Below are positions 36,553 to 45,658 of a stretch of 64,000 nucleotides of DNA, in pieces. Both the position numbers and the translations under genes were made by a program. This stretch comes from Mesorhizobium shangrilense (GTDB lineage Bacteria; Pseudomonadota; Alphaproteobacteria; Rhizobiales; Rhizobiaceae). The stretch lies in the NCBI RefSeq assembly GCF_028826155.1, contig NZ_JAQGPN010000001.1, forward strand, positions 3,291,501 to 3,355,500. The letters are read 5' to 3'. The notes under the pieces were generated by a model that was not told the DNA's origin, made no database searches, and was given only the letters and a program-made list of their open reading frames with translations. The stretch's first letter is position 1. Every line of letters starts with the position of its first letter.

Positions 36553-39000
36553 CTACTTTCGTGGCAGCTGCGGCACCAGACTACGCTTGGGGCCCTTCCC
36601 GGCCGCAGGCTTCGGCTTGGGTGCGGCCGCCTTCTTCGGCGCCGCCGCCTTCTTCGCCTTGGACTTGCGGGGAAGCGGTTTTTCCGGCTCCTCCTTCTTC
36701 GGCTTGACCGGCACCTCGTCGGCGACGGTGTCGAGCTTCAGCTTGTCGCCGTCCACGGTGACCCGGACCGTGCCGCCCTTCCTGAGCTTGCCGAACAGCA
36801 CTTCGTCCGCCAGCGGCTTCTTGATGTGCTCCTGGATCACGCGGCCAAGAGGCCGCGCGCCCATGCGCTCGTCGTAGCCCTTGTCCGCCAGCCAGGCGAC
36901 AGCCTCCGGCGCGAGGTCGAAGGTGACGCCACGCTCGGACAACTGCGCCTCGAGCTGAATGACGAACTTCTGCACCACCTGGTGGATGACCGGCACGGGC
37001 AGCGAGCCGAAGGGGATGATCGCGTCGAGACGGTTGCGGAACTCCGGCGTGAACATCCGGTTGATCGCTTCCATGTCGTCGCCTTCGCGCTTCGATGAGC
37101 CGAACCCGATCGCCGCCCTGGCCATGTCGGCTGCACCCGCATTGGTCGTCATGATGAGGATGACGTTGCGGAAGTCGATCTGCTTGCCGTTGTGATCGGT
37201 CAGCTTGCCATGGTCCATCACCTGCAACAGGATGTTGAACAGGTCCGGATGCGCCTTCTCGATCTCGTCGAGCAGCAACACGCAATGCGGATGCTGGTCG
37301 ACGCCGTCGGTCAGAAGGCCGCCCTGGTCGAAGCCGACATAGCCGGGAGGCGCGCCGATGAGCCTGCTCACCGTGTGGCGCTCCATGTATTCCGACATGT
37401 CGAAGCGCAGAAGCTCGACCCCGAGCGAGGCAGCAAGCTGCTTCGCCACCTCGGTCTTGCCGACGCCCGTCGGACCGGAGAACAGGTAGGAGCCGATCGG
37501 CTTTTCCGGTTCGCGCAGGCCGGCACGCGCCAGCTTGATCGACGCCGAAAGCGCCTCGATCGCCATGTCCTGGCCGTAAACGACGCGCTTCAGCTCGGCC
37601 TCGAGATTGGCGAGTACCTTCTCGTCGTCGGCAGAGACGGTCTTGGGCGGGATGCGCGCCATCGTGGCGATGGTCGCCTCGATTTCCTTCACCGAGATCG
37701 TCTTCTTGCGCTTGGCCTCCGGCAGCAGCATCTGCGACGCGCCCGTCTCGTCGATCACGTCGATCGCCTTGTCCGGCAGCTTGCGATCGTTGATGTAGCG
37801 GGCCGAAAGCTCGACAGCCGCCTTGATCGCGTCGTTGGTGAACTTCACTTTGTGGAAGTCTTCGTAGTAGGGCTTCAGGCCCTTCATGATCTCGATGGCA
37901 TCATCGACCGTCGGCTCGTTCACGTCGATCTTCTGGAAGCGACGGACGAGGGCCCGGTCCTTCTCGAAGAACTGGCGGAACTCCTTGTAGGTGGTCGAGC
38001 CGATGCAGCGGATCGTGCCGGACGACAGCGCCGGCTTGAGCAGGTTGGACGCGTCCATGGCGCCGCCGGACGTCGCACCCGCCCCGATCACTGTGTGGAT
38101 CTCGTCGATGAAGAGGATGGCGCCGGGGTAGTCCTCGAGCTCCTTGACGACCTGCTTCAGCCGCTCCTCGAAGTCGCCGCGATAGCGCGTGCCGGCAAGC
38201 AGCGTGCCCATGTCGAGCGCGAAGATGGTGGCGTTGGTGAGCACGCCGGGGACGTCGCCCTCGACGATGCGCTTGGCCAGTCCCTCGGCGATCGCCGTCT
38301 TGCCGACGCCGGGATCGCCGACATAGAGCGGGTTGTTCTTGGAGCGGCGGCACAGCACCTGGATCGTGCGATTGATTTCGGACGCCCGCCCGATCAGCGG
38401 GTCGATCCGACCGGCCTTGGCCTTGTTGTTCAGGTTGACGCAATAGGCCGACAGCGCATCTTGCTGCTTCTTCTTGCCGTTGTCTTCGGACTGATCGCCG
38501 TTCGCCTGGCCGGACTGCTCCTCCTCGGCGCCACGCGGCGAACGCGATTCGTTGGCCCCCGGCCGCTTTGCTATGCCGTGCGAGATGTAGTTGACCGCGT
38601 CGTAGCGGGTCATCTGCTGCTCCTGGAGGAAGTAGGCAGCATGGCTCTCGCGCTCGGCGAAGATGGCGACGAGCACGTTGGCGCCGGATACCTCCTCACG
38701 ACCCGATGACTGCACGTGGATCACGGCGCGCTGAATCACGCGCTGAAAGCCGGCCGTGGGCTTCGAGTCCTCGTCATAGCCCGTGACCAGGTTGTCGAGC
38801 TCGGTGTCGATGTAGGTGATTACTGTCTGCTTGAGCTCGTCGAGATCGACATTGCAAGCACGCATGACCGCGGCGGCGTCGCCGTCATCGATCAGCGCGA
38901 GCAGCAAGTGCTCGAGCGTCGCATACTCGTGATGGCGTTCGTTGGCGAAGGTCAACGCCTGATGCAGCGCCTTTTCCAGGCCTTGGGAGAAAGCCGGCAT
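36553..39000 (-). CDS. clpA: ATP-dependent Clp protease ATP-binding subunit ClpA
   Basis: 815 residues. N-terminal double Clp-N domain ([20 protein letters not shown]), first AAA+ module with Walker A GDPGVGKT and Walker [13 protein letters not shown], second with GPTGVGKT and [12 protein letters not shown]. Unfolds proteins for ClpP with the adaptor ClpS. The linker near residues 145-175 is charged and low-complexity. The C terminus is extended by about 50 residues rich in Lys, Pro and Ala, longer than Escherichia coli ClpA (758 residues). Seven bp separate it from clpS. Confidence 0.97.
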   Translation of the reverse strand: MPAFSQGLEKALHQALTFANERHHEYATLEHLLLALIDDGDAAAVMRACNVDLDELKQTVITYIDTELDNLVTGYDEDSKPTAGFQRVIQRAVIHVQSSGREEVSGANVLVAIFAERESHAAYFLQEQQMTRYDAVNYISHGIAKRPGANESRSPRGAEEEQSGQANGDQSEDNGKKKQQDALSAYCVNLNNKAKAGRIDPLIGRASEINRTIQVLCRRSKNNPLYVGDPGVGKTAIAEGLAKRIVEGDVPGVLTNATIFALDMGTLLAGTRYRGDFEERLKQVVKELEDYPGAILFIDEIHTVIGAGATSGGAMDASNLLKPALSSGTIRCIGSTTYKEFRQFFEKDRALVRRFQKIDVNEPTVDDAIEIMKGLKPYYEDFHKVKFTNDAIKAAVELSARYINDRKLPDKAIDVIDETGASQMLLPEAKRKKTISVKEIEATIATMARIPPKTVSADDEKVLANLEAELKRVVYGQDMAIEALSASIKLARAGLREPEKPIGSYLFSGPTGVGKTEVAKQLAASLGVELLRFDMSEYMERHTVSRLIGAPPGYVGFDQGGLLTDGVDQHPHCVLLLDEIEKAHPDLFNILLQVMDHGKLTDHNGKQIDFRNVILIMTTNAGAADMARAAIGFGSSKREGDDMEAINRMFTPEFRNRLDAIIPFGSLPVPVIHQVVQKFVIQLEAQLSERGVTFDLAPEAVAWLADKGYDERMGARPLGRVIQEHIKKPLADEVLFGKLRKGGTVRVTVDGDKLKLDTVADEVPVKPKKEEPEKPLPRKSKAKKAAAPKKAAAPKPKPAAGKGPKRSLVPQLPRK

Positions 39001-39007
39001 TATAACC

Positions 39008-39337
39008 TCACTTCTTCTCCATCACGCATTGCAGCGGATGCTGATGCTGACGGGCAAAATCCATGACTTGCGTCACTTTGGTCTCTGCGACCTCGAACGT
39101 ATAGACGCCACACTCGCCCACTCCGTGATTGTGGACATGGAGCATAATGCGCGTCGCGGCTTCCCGATCCTTCTGAAAAAAGCGTTCCAGCACATGGACC
39201 ACAAATTCCATCGGCGTGTAGTCGTCGTTCAGGATCAGGACACGATAGAGCGAAGGCTTCTTGGTCTTGGGTTTCGTGCGCGTGATCACGGCTGTGCCGC
39301 GACCGGGTCCGCCGCTCCGCTCGTCGCCGTTCTGCAT
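39008..39337 (-). CDS. clpS: ClpA adaptor protein ClpS
   Basis: 109 residues from ATG 39337. The N-end-rule adaptor core is [20 protein letters not shown] (the NDDYTPM pocket) followed by [20 protein letters not shown]. It delivers N-degron substrates to ClpA, encoded 7 bp downstream. Start choice: the frame is open well upstream, but 39337 gives the family length; ATG 39373 is an alternative. A poorly conserved, Gly/Thr/Lys-rich N-terminal arm precedes the core. Confidence 0.95.
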   Translation of the reverse strand: MQNGDERSGGPGRGTAVITRTKPKTKKPSLYRVLILNDDYTPMEFVVHVLERFFQKDREAATRIMLHVHNHGVGECGVYTFEVAETKVTQVMDFARQHQHPLQCVMEKK

Positions 39338-39526
39338 TCGCGCCACGATGTCTCGCGTGGCCGCACCGCCCATTCTCACAACATCTGCCCTTGATTCCGC
39401 AAGCTCGCTCACTTCCACATGTATGTGCTTCGGTCTCGATTTTAAGCCCTTCTTCCACGCTGACAATACGGTGCGGAACTGACCATGCGGAGAGTTGACG
39501 GAATTGTGTGGCAGGGCGTGCATAGC

Positions 39527-39560
39527 AAAAGCCCGGCCGCGCTTCCGCGACCGGGCTTTT
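39527..39560 (-). terminator. Terminator downstream of the phasin gene
   Basis: AAAAGCCCGG... and ...CCGGGCTTTT form a stem of at least 10 bp with GC core and short loop (39527-39540 with 39546-39560). T-runs occur on both strands, 41 nt after the phasin stop. Confidence 0.92.
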
Positions 39561-39601
39561 GATGCCTGTTGCTGACGCTGACCGAAGTCAGACGTCGGCG
39601 A

Positions 39602-39931
39602 TCATTTCGCCTTGGCGATGATGGACTCGTAAGGCTTGTAGGCTTCCTTGGCCAGATCGGCATAGAGTTCGCCGAGCTTGGTGGCTTCGGCGACGAGGCC
39701 CTCATAGGCCTGCTTGGCGTAATCCGACTGGATCTCGATCGCCTTCTCGAGCGACTTCGCAGAGACCAGCTTCTCGAAAGCCTGGCTGCCGGCCTCGAAG
39801 CTCTTCTTCGAATAGTCGGTCGCCTCGGCTGCGATCGCCTGGGCGCCCTTCGACACCGAAGCGTAGCTCTTCAGCCCGGTATCCACGAACTCTTTGCCAT
39901 ACTTGCTGAAATCATCAAACGACTGCCACAT
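39602..39931 (-). CDS. Phasin-family protein
   Basis: 109 residues, almost all helix, with the phasin pattern MWQSFDDFSKYGKEFVDTGL, then EATDYSKKSFEAGSQAFEKL and IEIQSDYAKQAYEGLVAEAT. Phasins coat polyhydroxyalkanoate granules or act as general protein-surface chaperones. Small members of this type in Rhizobiales are strongly expressed. AGGA precedes the start by 8 nt. A perfect palindrome lies 46 bp upstream and a strong terminator downstream, so it is a monocistronic unit. Confidence 0.92.
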   Translation of the reverse strand: MWQSFDDFSKYGKEFVDTGLKSYASVSKGAQAIAAEATDYSKKSFEAGSQAFEKLVSAKSLEKAIEIQSDYAKQAYEGLVAEATKLGELYADLAKEAYKPYESIIAKAK

Positions 39932-39976
39932 CTGGAAATCCTTTCATTCCTGGGGATGCTGCGGTGCGCTAGAGAT

Positions 39977-39993
39977 ATTGTGCACTGCACAAT
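39977..39993. promoter_or_regulatory. 17-bp perfect palindrome upstream of the phasin gene (PhaR-like operator candidate)
   Basis: ATTGTGCA, a central C, then TGCACAAT: both half-sites match exactly. It lies 46 bp before the phasin start, over or next to the expected promoter. Phasin genes in related bacteria are repressed by PhaR, whose sites are TGCA-rich palindromes; assignment to PhaR is inference. Confidence 0.65.
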
Positions 39994-40175
39994 TTGTCAA
40001 GAAGCGCCCCGCGAAAAGGCCGGAAACCGCGGTTTCGAGACAAGGTCGAATGAAATTGTGAACGTCTCGGTTACCATAAACGGATTGGTAACGCTGGCGC
40101 AGCTAAAGTCCCCGGATGCTTGGATGGACACCTTTGGCCGTCCGGGGACCGACAAGAACATCAAAGGATGTAACA

Positions 40176-41609
40176 GTGCGTCAGGCGTTTGCGCTGCCCA
40201 GCAAGTGGGCTTTCTTCGGCCGGCCGGCCGCCCTCCTCCTCGCCATCGTTCTCAGCTTGTCGTTCGCCGCCGAGGCTGTCGCGGCGAAGTATGCGGCGAT
40301 CGTGGTCGACGCGAACACCGGCAAGGTCCTGCACTCGTCGAGTGCGGATTCGCGACGCTACCCCGCGTCCCTGACGAAGATGATGACGCTCTACCTGACG
40401 TTCGAGGCGCTGCAGCGCGGCAAGATCAAGACGACGAGCCAGGTCCGGTTCTCCCAGCATGCTGCGTCGCAGCCGCCCACGAAGCTCGGCGTGAAGGCCG
40501 GCGGTTCGATCAGCGTCGAAACCGCCATCTATGCGCTGATCACGCGCTCCGCCAACGACGCGTCTTCGGCGCTCGCGGAACTGCTCGGCGGTTCAGAGGC
40601 CGACTTCGCGAAGATGATGACGGCCAAGGCGCGCAGCCTCGGCATGAAGAGCACGGTGTTCCGCAATCCACACGGCCTCCCCAACACCGGCCAGTTCACG
40701 ACGGCGCGCGACATGGCAACGCTCGGCATCGCGCTGCGCGAGCACTTCCCGCAGTATTACGACTACTTCTCCACCCGCTCGTTCAAGTACGGCAAGCAGC
40801 GCATCGCCAACCACAACCGCCTGCTGGGACGCATCGAAGGCGTCGACGGCATCAAGACCGGCTACACGCGCGCATCCGGCTTCAACCTCGTTTCCTCGGT
40901 GGTCGACGGCAACCGCAAGATCGTCGCCGTGGTGCTCGGCGGCGAGTCGGGCCGCAGCCGCGACAACCGTATGGCCGAACTCATCAAGACCTACCTGCCG
41001 AAGGCTTCGGGTCGCGGCGGCGGGGGCGATCTGATCGCCAAAACCGACCCCAAGACTCTGAAGGACATGGCTGTCGCCATGCTGCCCAAGAGCGACGCGC
41101 CGACGCCCGACGAGCGTCCTGACGCGTTCGACGTCTCCGAAGGCGACGCCAATGACGTCGCCGACGCGATCGAGGAATACAAGATCGCGTCCGCCGGCGT
41201 CGCGATCGAGGCGCCCGCCGCTGAGCGCTTCGGCGGTGACGTGCCGACGCCGAAGCTGCTGGCGCGGCAGGAGCGTGTCGAAGCGATCGAGCAGGCCTAC
41301 GCGGACCCCGCCCCCAGGCCGAAGGTCGCCGTCGACCCGATCAGCACGGCATCCACGCGTGGCGGGAGCGGCTGGTCGATCCAGGTCGCCTCTTCGCCCA
41401 GCGAAAGCGAAGCCCGCAAGGCGCTGGAATCCATCGCCCAGAAGGCGGGCGCCGCGGTTGCCTCCGCATCGGCCTACACCGTCACCTTCGAGAAGGACGG
41501 GACCCTCTACTATCGCGCCCGTTTCGGTGGGTTCGAAACCAAGACCGCCGCATGGAGCGCCTGCGGCGCGCTCAAGAAGAAGAAGATCGCCTGCTACGCC
41601 ACTCAGTGA
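40176..41609 (+). CDS. dacC: D-alanyl-D-alanine carboxypeptidase with C-terminal SPOR domain
   Basis: 477 residues. A signal peptide or N-terminal anchor (RPAALLLAIVLSLSFAAEAV), then the S11 peptidase with S65-x-x-K68 (SLTK), S125-A-N127 and K227-T-G229. After a Pro/Asp/Ala-rich linker (about residues 300-390) comes a SPOR domain (GWSIQVASSPSESEARKALE to the end), which binds septal, denuded peptidoglycan. It trims pentapeptides in the periplasm. The GTG start at 40176 has AAAGGA 7 nt upstream and is preferred over ATG 40116. The symbol is by analogy only; dacA-type naming is equally possible. Confidence 0.93.
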   Translation: MRQAFALPSKWAFFGRPAALLLAIVLSLSFAAEAVAAKYAAIVVDANTGKVLHSSSADSRRYPASLTKMMTLYLTFEALQRGKIKTTSQVRFSQHAASQPPTKLGVKAGGSISVETAIYALITRSANDASSALAELLGGSEADFAKMMTAKARSLGMKSTVFRNPHGLPNTGQFTTARDMATLGIALREHFPQYYDYFSTRSFKYGKQRIANHNRLLGRIEGVDGIKTGYTRASGFNLVSSVVDGNRKIVAVVLGGESGRSRDNRMAELIKTYLPKASGRGGGGDLIAKTDPKTLKDMAVAMLPKSDAPTPDERPDAFDVSEGDANDVADAIEEYKIASAGVAIEAPAAERFGGDVPTPKLLARQERVEAIEQAYADPAPRPKVAVDPISTASTRGGSGWSIQVASSPSESEARKALESIAQKAGAAVASASAYTVTFEKDGTLYYRARFGGFETKTAAWSACGALKKKKIACYATQ

Positions 41610-41655
41610 GTGGGTGAACTCTCCGCCTCCGGGCTTGTATTTCGTCGAAGGAGCT

Positions 41656-42351
41656 TCAGTTGTGATCGGAGAGAAGGACGTCCTTGGCTTCGTTGATCCG
41701 CGCCGCCAGGAACGGCGATCCGCCGATGTCGGGGTGCAGGCGCTGCATCAGGCGGCGGTGCGCCTTGCGGACATCCGCCGGGGTAGCCCCCGATTCAAGA
41801 CCAAGGACCTTGTAAGCCTCCTCCTTAGTCATGGCGCCCGAGCCTGGAGGAATTCCCTTCCCGTGGCCAGCGTCCGCCTTCAGGTCTTCGCGCCAAGCGG
41901 GAAATCGGCCGTCAAGGTACGTCTCAAGTAGCTGCCGGCTCTCGCCGTCCGACGCCAGCTCGGCGTAAATGCCGAGCAGATCGGCCTCGCTCATCCGAGT
42001 CAGGATGCTGCCTTCGTAGCGACCGGCAAGCACGATTCCTTCCAGGGCGCCGGTGTCGTGGTCAAGCTCCATCTCCAGCGCAGCGGTACGCACCGTCGAG
42101 CGCCTGGAGGGCGACTTCGTCGCTCGGGTGGCGCGGCGCACCGACGCGAACCATGCCAGTGCGCCGGAGATGAGCATCCCGCCCAATCCTGCGCGTCCGA
42201 GCAACATGAGCACGACGCCGGCGACGCCGGCCACCACCGGCCCGGCCAGCCGCAGTCCGTTCGCCAGGGATTGCGCGTCCGTCCTGACAAAAACGACGAA
42301 CAGAGCGGCGATCACGGTCAATCCCGCGAGCAGTCCAAGAAAAACGCTCAT
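41656..42351 (-). CDS. Membrane-anchored J-domain (DnaJ-like) protein
   Basis: 231 residues. Two or three N-terminal membrane segments (SVFLGLLAGLTVIAALFVVF and LAGPVVAGVAGVVLMLLGRA), a cytoplasmic middle part, and a C-terminal J domain (MTKEEAYKVLGLESGATPAD) with the HPD tripeptide in RLHPDIGG. This layout resembles TIM14/DjlA-type co-chaperones that recruit DnaK to the membrane. The ATG overlaps the stop of the VWA gene (ATGA), so the two are made together. Confidence 0.9.
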   Translation of the reverse strand: MSVFLGLLAGLTVIAALFVVFVRTDAQSLANGLRLAGPVVAGVAGVVLMLLGRAGLGGMLISGALAWFASVRRATRATKSPSRRSTVRTAALEMELDHDTGALEGIVLAGRYEGSILTRMSEADLLGIYAELASDGESRQLLETYLDGRFPAWREDLKADAGHGKGIPPGSGAMTKEEAYKVLGLESGATPADVRKAHRRLMQRLHPDIGGSPFLAARINEAKDVLLSDHN

Positions 42352-43073
42352 CTCGACCCGCTCAGATGTTCGATCATCAGGCGATCTTCGGGGCGATTGC
42401 GCGCCTGCAGCGCCTTCAGACCGCCAGTGGCGAAGACGGCGATCGACGATAGGAGCTTTGCCAGCGTCGACGCCGAGTCGCGGTCGAATCGGAACCATGC
42501 GCCTTTCGTCAGGCGCGCGATCTCCTTGAATGCGCGTTCCGCCTGTTGGTCCCTGCCCTCCTGGAACACAAAGGCCGGCACGCCATGCAACCCGAGCCGA
42601 CCGGCCTTCTCGGCGAGGTCGTCGATGCTCTCTTCCATCGCGTCGCCAATATAGACCAGAGCGGCGATCTTCTGTCCGCTTGCTTCCTTGAGCGCGTGCG
42701 TCAGCACCTTGCCGATCTGCGTATGGCCGGCCCGGCAGTCGATCCTGGTCATCAGGTCCTTCAGCGAGTTCGTGTCGGCGACGAACCTTGATGACCGGCA
42801 TTCGCCGAAGCCGCGGAAATAGACCAGCTGGACCTTCAGCGCGCCGGTCTTGCCCACGGCATCGAACATCTTCCCTTGCAACTCGCAGGCAAGGTCCCAG
42901 GTCGGCTGGCGACTCATGGTTGCGTCCAGGGCAAGGATCAACCTGCCCGCGCCGGAGGTGGCGGCGGCGGCCTGGACCTGACGCACGAAGGCCTCGATCT
43001 CGCTCGGCGCGGAGCGCCGCAGCGACGGCTCACCGGCCTTTCCGGTGGATGTGAGGGATTTTTCGTCGCTCAT
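42348..43073 (-). CDS. VWA-domain protein
   Basis: 241 residues. The MIDAS motif reads D50-A-T52-M-S54 in LILALDATMSRQPTW, a D-x-T-x-S variant; GHTQIGKVLTHALKE and ALVYIGDAMEESIDDLAEKA follow the von Willebrand A fold. No signal peptide and no membrane segment are seen, so it is probably cytoplasmic. Function unknown. It overlaps the J-domain gene by 4 bp, suggesting a shared task, perhaps client presentation to DnaK at the membrane (inference). ATG 43073 or 43079 could be the start. Confidence 0.85.
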   Translation of the reverse strand: MSDEKSLTSTGKAGEPSLRRSAPSEIEAFVRQVQAAAATSGAGRLILALDATMSRQPTWDLACELQGKMFDAVGKTGALKVQLVYFRGFGECRSSRFVADTNSLKDLMTRIDCRAGHTQIGKVLTHALKEASGQKIAALVYIGDAMEESIDDLAEKAGRLGLHGVPAFVFQEGRDQQAERAFKEIARLTKGAWFRFDRDSASTLAKLLSSIAVFATGGLKALQARNRPEDRLMIEHLSGSR

Positions 43074-43166
43074 CACCATCAAGATGTGGCGAACGCCCCG
43101 CGCTTGCAAGCCCGCTGGTGGCATGAAGGCTGAACTGGACCGAACGCGGTCAACCTCAGCGCGTTC

Positions 43167-43604
43167 TTACAGCAGTCCAAGCGAGGCGAGTTCCTGCCGA
43201 AGGTCGGCAGGCATGGCGACCAAGCCGGCATGCCCCTTCCCGAGATCGGCCGGGGCATCTTCCGCCTTCAGGTAGCGCCATCCCTGGAAAGCGCGGCGCG
43301 GCTGCCAATCGGTGCGCACCACGTTTTCATCCAACATGAGCTTGCAGCGCCCGATTCCCTCGCCGTCGACGAACGGCCTGATCTCGGTGATCAACTGGCG
43401 GCACTGCACGTTGCCCTTGATGACCCAGTAGAGCGAACCGCCCGACGTCACCTCGTTGGTGCGGCTGGGCACCATGCGCGTCGTATGGAAATGCTCCACA
43501 GGCTCGCCGGCGCGCCGCCGCTCATCGAGCTTGAACGCGATCCATTCTTCGAGATCCTCAACGCTGTCGCAGCCGACGCAGAGTTTTAGGATGTTCAGGG
43601 CCAT
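43167..43604 (-). CDS. DUF1489-family protein
   Basis: 145 residues. The pattern MALNILKLCVGCDSVEDLEEWI, then HTTRMVPSRTNEV and GSLYWVIKGNVQCRQLI matches the alphaproteobacterial DUF1489 family. Function unknown; probably cytoplasmic. It lies 93 bp upstream of the VWA gene on the same strand and 65 bp after the L-serine dehydratase gene. Confidence 0.9.
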   Translation of the reverse strand: MALNILKLCVGCDSVEDLEEWIAFKLDERRRAGEPVEHFHTTRMVPSRTNEVTSGGSLYWVIKGNVQCRQLITEIRPFVDGEGIGRCKLMLDENVVRTDWQPRRAFQGWRYLKAEDAPADLGKGHAGLVAMPADLRQELASLGLL

Positions 43605-43669
43605 TGCAGGACCGTTTAAGCCTCCGGCATGGCGGGTCAACCGTGAAGGCGGTTATTCACAGGGGGCGC

Positions 43670-45073
43670 TCAGCACTCCACGACGTTCACGGCAAGCCCG
43701 CCCAGACTCGTTTCCTTGTACTTCTCGTTCATGTCGACGCCGGTCTGACGCATCGTCTCGATGGCCGCATCGAGCGGCACGAAATGCGTTCCGTCCCCCT
43801 TGATCGCCAGCGAGGCAGCGGTCACGGCCTTCACCGCGCCGAGAGCGTTGCGCTCGATGCATGGCACCTGCACAAGACCCGCAACGGGATCGCAAGTCAT
43901 GCCCAGATGATGCTCGAGGGCGATCTCGGCAGCATTCTCGACCTGCTCGGGCGAGCCGCCCAGCACTGCCGCCAACCCGGCGGCGGCCATTGCCGATGCG
44001 GAGCCCACCTCTCCCTGGCAGCCCACCTCGGCGCCGGAGATCGAAGCGTTGGTCTTGATGATGCCGCCGATGGCGGCCGCCGTCAGCAGGAAGTCACGGA
44101 TGCTCGCCTGGTCGGCCTCGGCGTGAAAATGCAGCCAGTAGCGCATCACCGCGGGCACCACGCCGGCGGCTCCATTGGTGGGCGCCGTGACGACGCGGCC
44201 GCCGGCCGCATTCTCCTCGTTCACGGCCATCGCGTAGATCGACAGCCAGTCATTGGCGAGCAGAGGATTGGGCCGATTCCGTTGCCATTCGTCCTGCAGC
44301 TTGTCGTGCAGTTGGCGCGCCCGGCGGCGCACCTTGAGCCCGCCAGGCATGATGCCGTCCTGGGAGAGCCCGCGGTCGATGCAGGCTCGCATGGCGTTCC
44401 AGATCGCGTCGAGGCCGGCATCCAGCTCGTCGCGCGACATGAGGCTTTCCTCGTTCACGCGCTTCATCTCGGCAATGGAGAGCCCGCTCTTCTCAGCCAT
44501 CGCGAGCATTTCAGCGGCGCTCCTGAACGGATAGGGCACCTTCTTGCCGGCCGCGGCCTTGGCGCCCTGCGCCTTCATGCGCTGCAGTTCCTCCTCGGAT
44601 ACGACGAAACCGCCGCCGATCGAGTAGTAGATGCGCTTGAGGAGCAGTCGGTCGGAAGCGTCGTAGGCGTAGAAGGCCATGCCATTGGCATGACCCAGCA
44701 ACGGCGTCTTCTTGTCCAGGACAAGGTCGTGGGCCGGATCGAAACGGTAACCCGAATGTCCGGGCGGCGACACGCGCCGTTCTGCCGTGATGCGGGCGAT
44801 CGTCTCGTCGACCCTGTCCGGATCGACAGTCTGCGGGGTCTGGCCCGTCAGCCCCAGGATGACGGCGCGGTCACTTCCGTGGCCGACACCCGTAAAGGCC
44901 AGCGAGCCGTGCAGGCTGGCGGCCACGCGGTCCACCCGGACACCTGCCGGGCGCGGCCAGTCGCCGTTGAGGATTTCGTCTAGAAACCGAACGGCGGCCG
45001 ACATCGGCCCCATCGTGTGCGAGCTCGACGGGCCGATGCCGATCTTGAAAAGGTCGAATACAGAAAGGAACAC
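43670..45073 (-). CDS. sdaA: L-serine ammonia-lyase (iron-sulfur type)
   Basis: 467 residues. The N-terminal beta domain begins [20 protein letters not shown]; the alpha domain has [20 protein letters not shown], then [20 protein letters not shown], whose Cys residues bind the [4Fe-4S] cluster, and the C-terminal tail ends GLAVNVVEC, the cysteine that sits in the active site. Converts L-serine to pyruvate and ammonia. The GTG at 45073 is chosen because GGGAG lies about 9 nt upstream and the product is family length; the frame is open upstream. Confidence 0.97.
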   Translation of the reverse strand: MFLSVFDLFKIGIGPSSSHTMGPMSAAVRFLDEILNGDWPRPAGVRVDRVAASLHGSLAFTGVGHGSDRAVILGLTGQTPQTVDPDRVDETIARITAERRVSPPGHSGYRFDPAHDLVLDKKTPLLGHANGMAFYAYDASDRLLLKRIYYSIGGGFVVSEEELQRMKAQGAKAAAGKKVPYPFRSAAEMLAMAEKSGLSIAEMKRVNEESLMSRDELDAGLDAIWNAMRACIDRGLSQDGIMPGGLKVRRRARQLHDKLQDEWQRNRPNPLLANDWLSIYAMAVNEENAAGGRVVTAPTNGAAGVVPAVMRYWLHFHAEADQASIRDFLLTAAAIGGIIKTNASISGAEVGCQGEVGSASAMAAAGLAAVLGGSPEQVENAAEIALEHHLGMTCDPVAGLVQVPCIERNALGAVKAVTAASLAIKGDGTHFVPLDAAIETMRQTGVDMNEKYKETSLGGLAVNVVEC

Positions 45074-45245
45074 GCGCCTGAGCTCCCGATATGCCGTCAG
45101 CAGGTATCGATAGGCTTTGTCGATTTGATGGTCCAGCGCGCAACTGTCGCCGTCTTCGGCTGGCGGACGCACGACATCGAGCCTGAGAGAATGCAACGAG
45201 GGCGCAGCCCCGAAGCCGCGCCCCCAACAATCCCGGATTGACCGT

Positions 45246-45374
45246 CTATCTTGCCAGCACCGCTGTCGCGGTTTCAGCTCCGGTGAAGAGCCATGCCAGA
45301 AGCAACAAAACTGCAATTCCAATCACTGCTTTGACGGTGACGCCCCAGCAGGATTTCTGAACGCTTTCGTCCAT
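45246..45374 (-). CDS. Small single-span membrane protein (42 residues)
   Basis: Protein MDESVQKSCWGVTVKAVIGI followed by a hydrophobic helix (AVLLLLAWLF) and a short polar tail. One membrane segment, about residues 13-31. The ATG at 45374 has AGGA 6 nt upstream, which supports translation. I do not recognise a family. It lies between the sdaA start and a 284-bp gap (45375-45658) in which I see no other gene, so it is probably a separate unit. Confidence 0.55.
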   Translation of the reverse strand: MDESVQKSCWGVTVKAVIGIAVLLLLAWLFTGAETATAVLAR

Positions 45375-45658
45375 GATTTTCCTGTATGCCTGCCAATCCC
45401 ACCGGGGACACCGGCTTTGCCGCATCTTTCCCGGTCCCAAGTGACGCCTTGGGATACGCGTTCGGTTCGCCCTTCGCAACGAGAAAAGTGGCAAGAACGT
45501 GGCAGCGCCCCGCAGGCCTGCCATGCACAAAGCACATGCCGTCGTCAGATCAATGGCTTAGCCGCGGCAGCGCGTATACGCATTGGTAGGATTTGCGGCA
45601 AGTCTGCGGCGGCGCGCCACCCTGCTCCGCTCCTCGATGGTTCGTGCTAGACAGGCGC

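Noticed and set aside
37192..38709. Rightward open frame of about 505 residues over clpA
   Set aside because: Antisense shadow of clpA in a high-GC genome; no recognisable domain.
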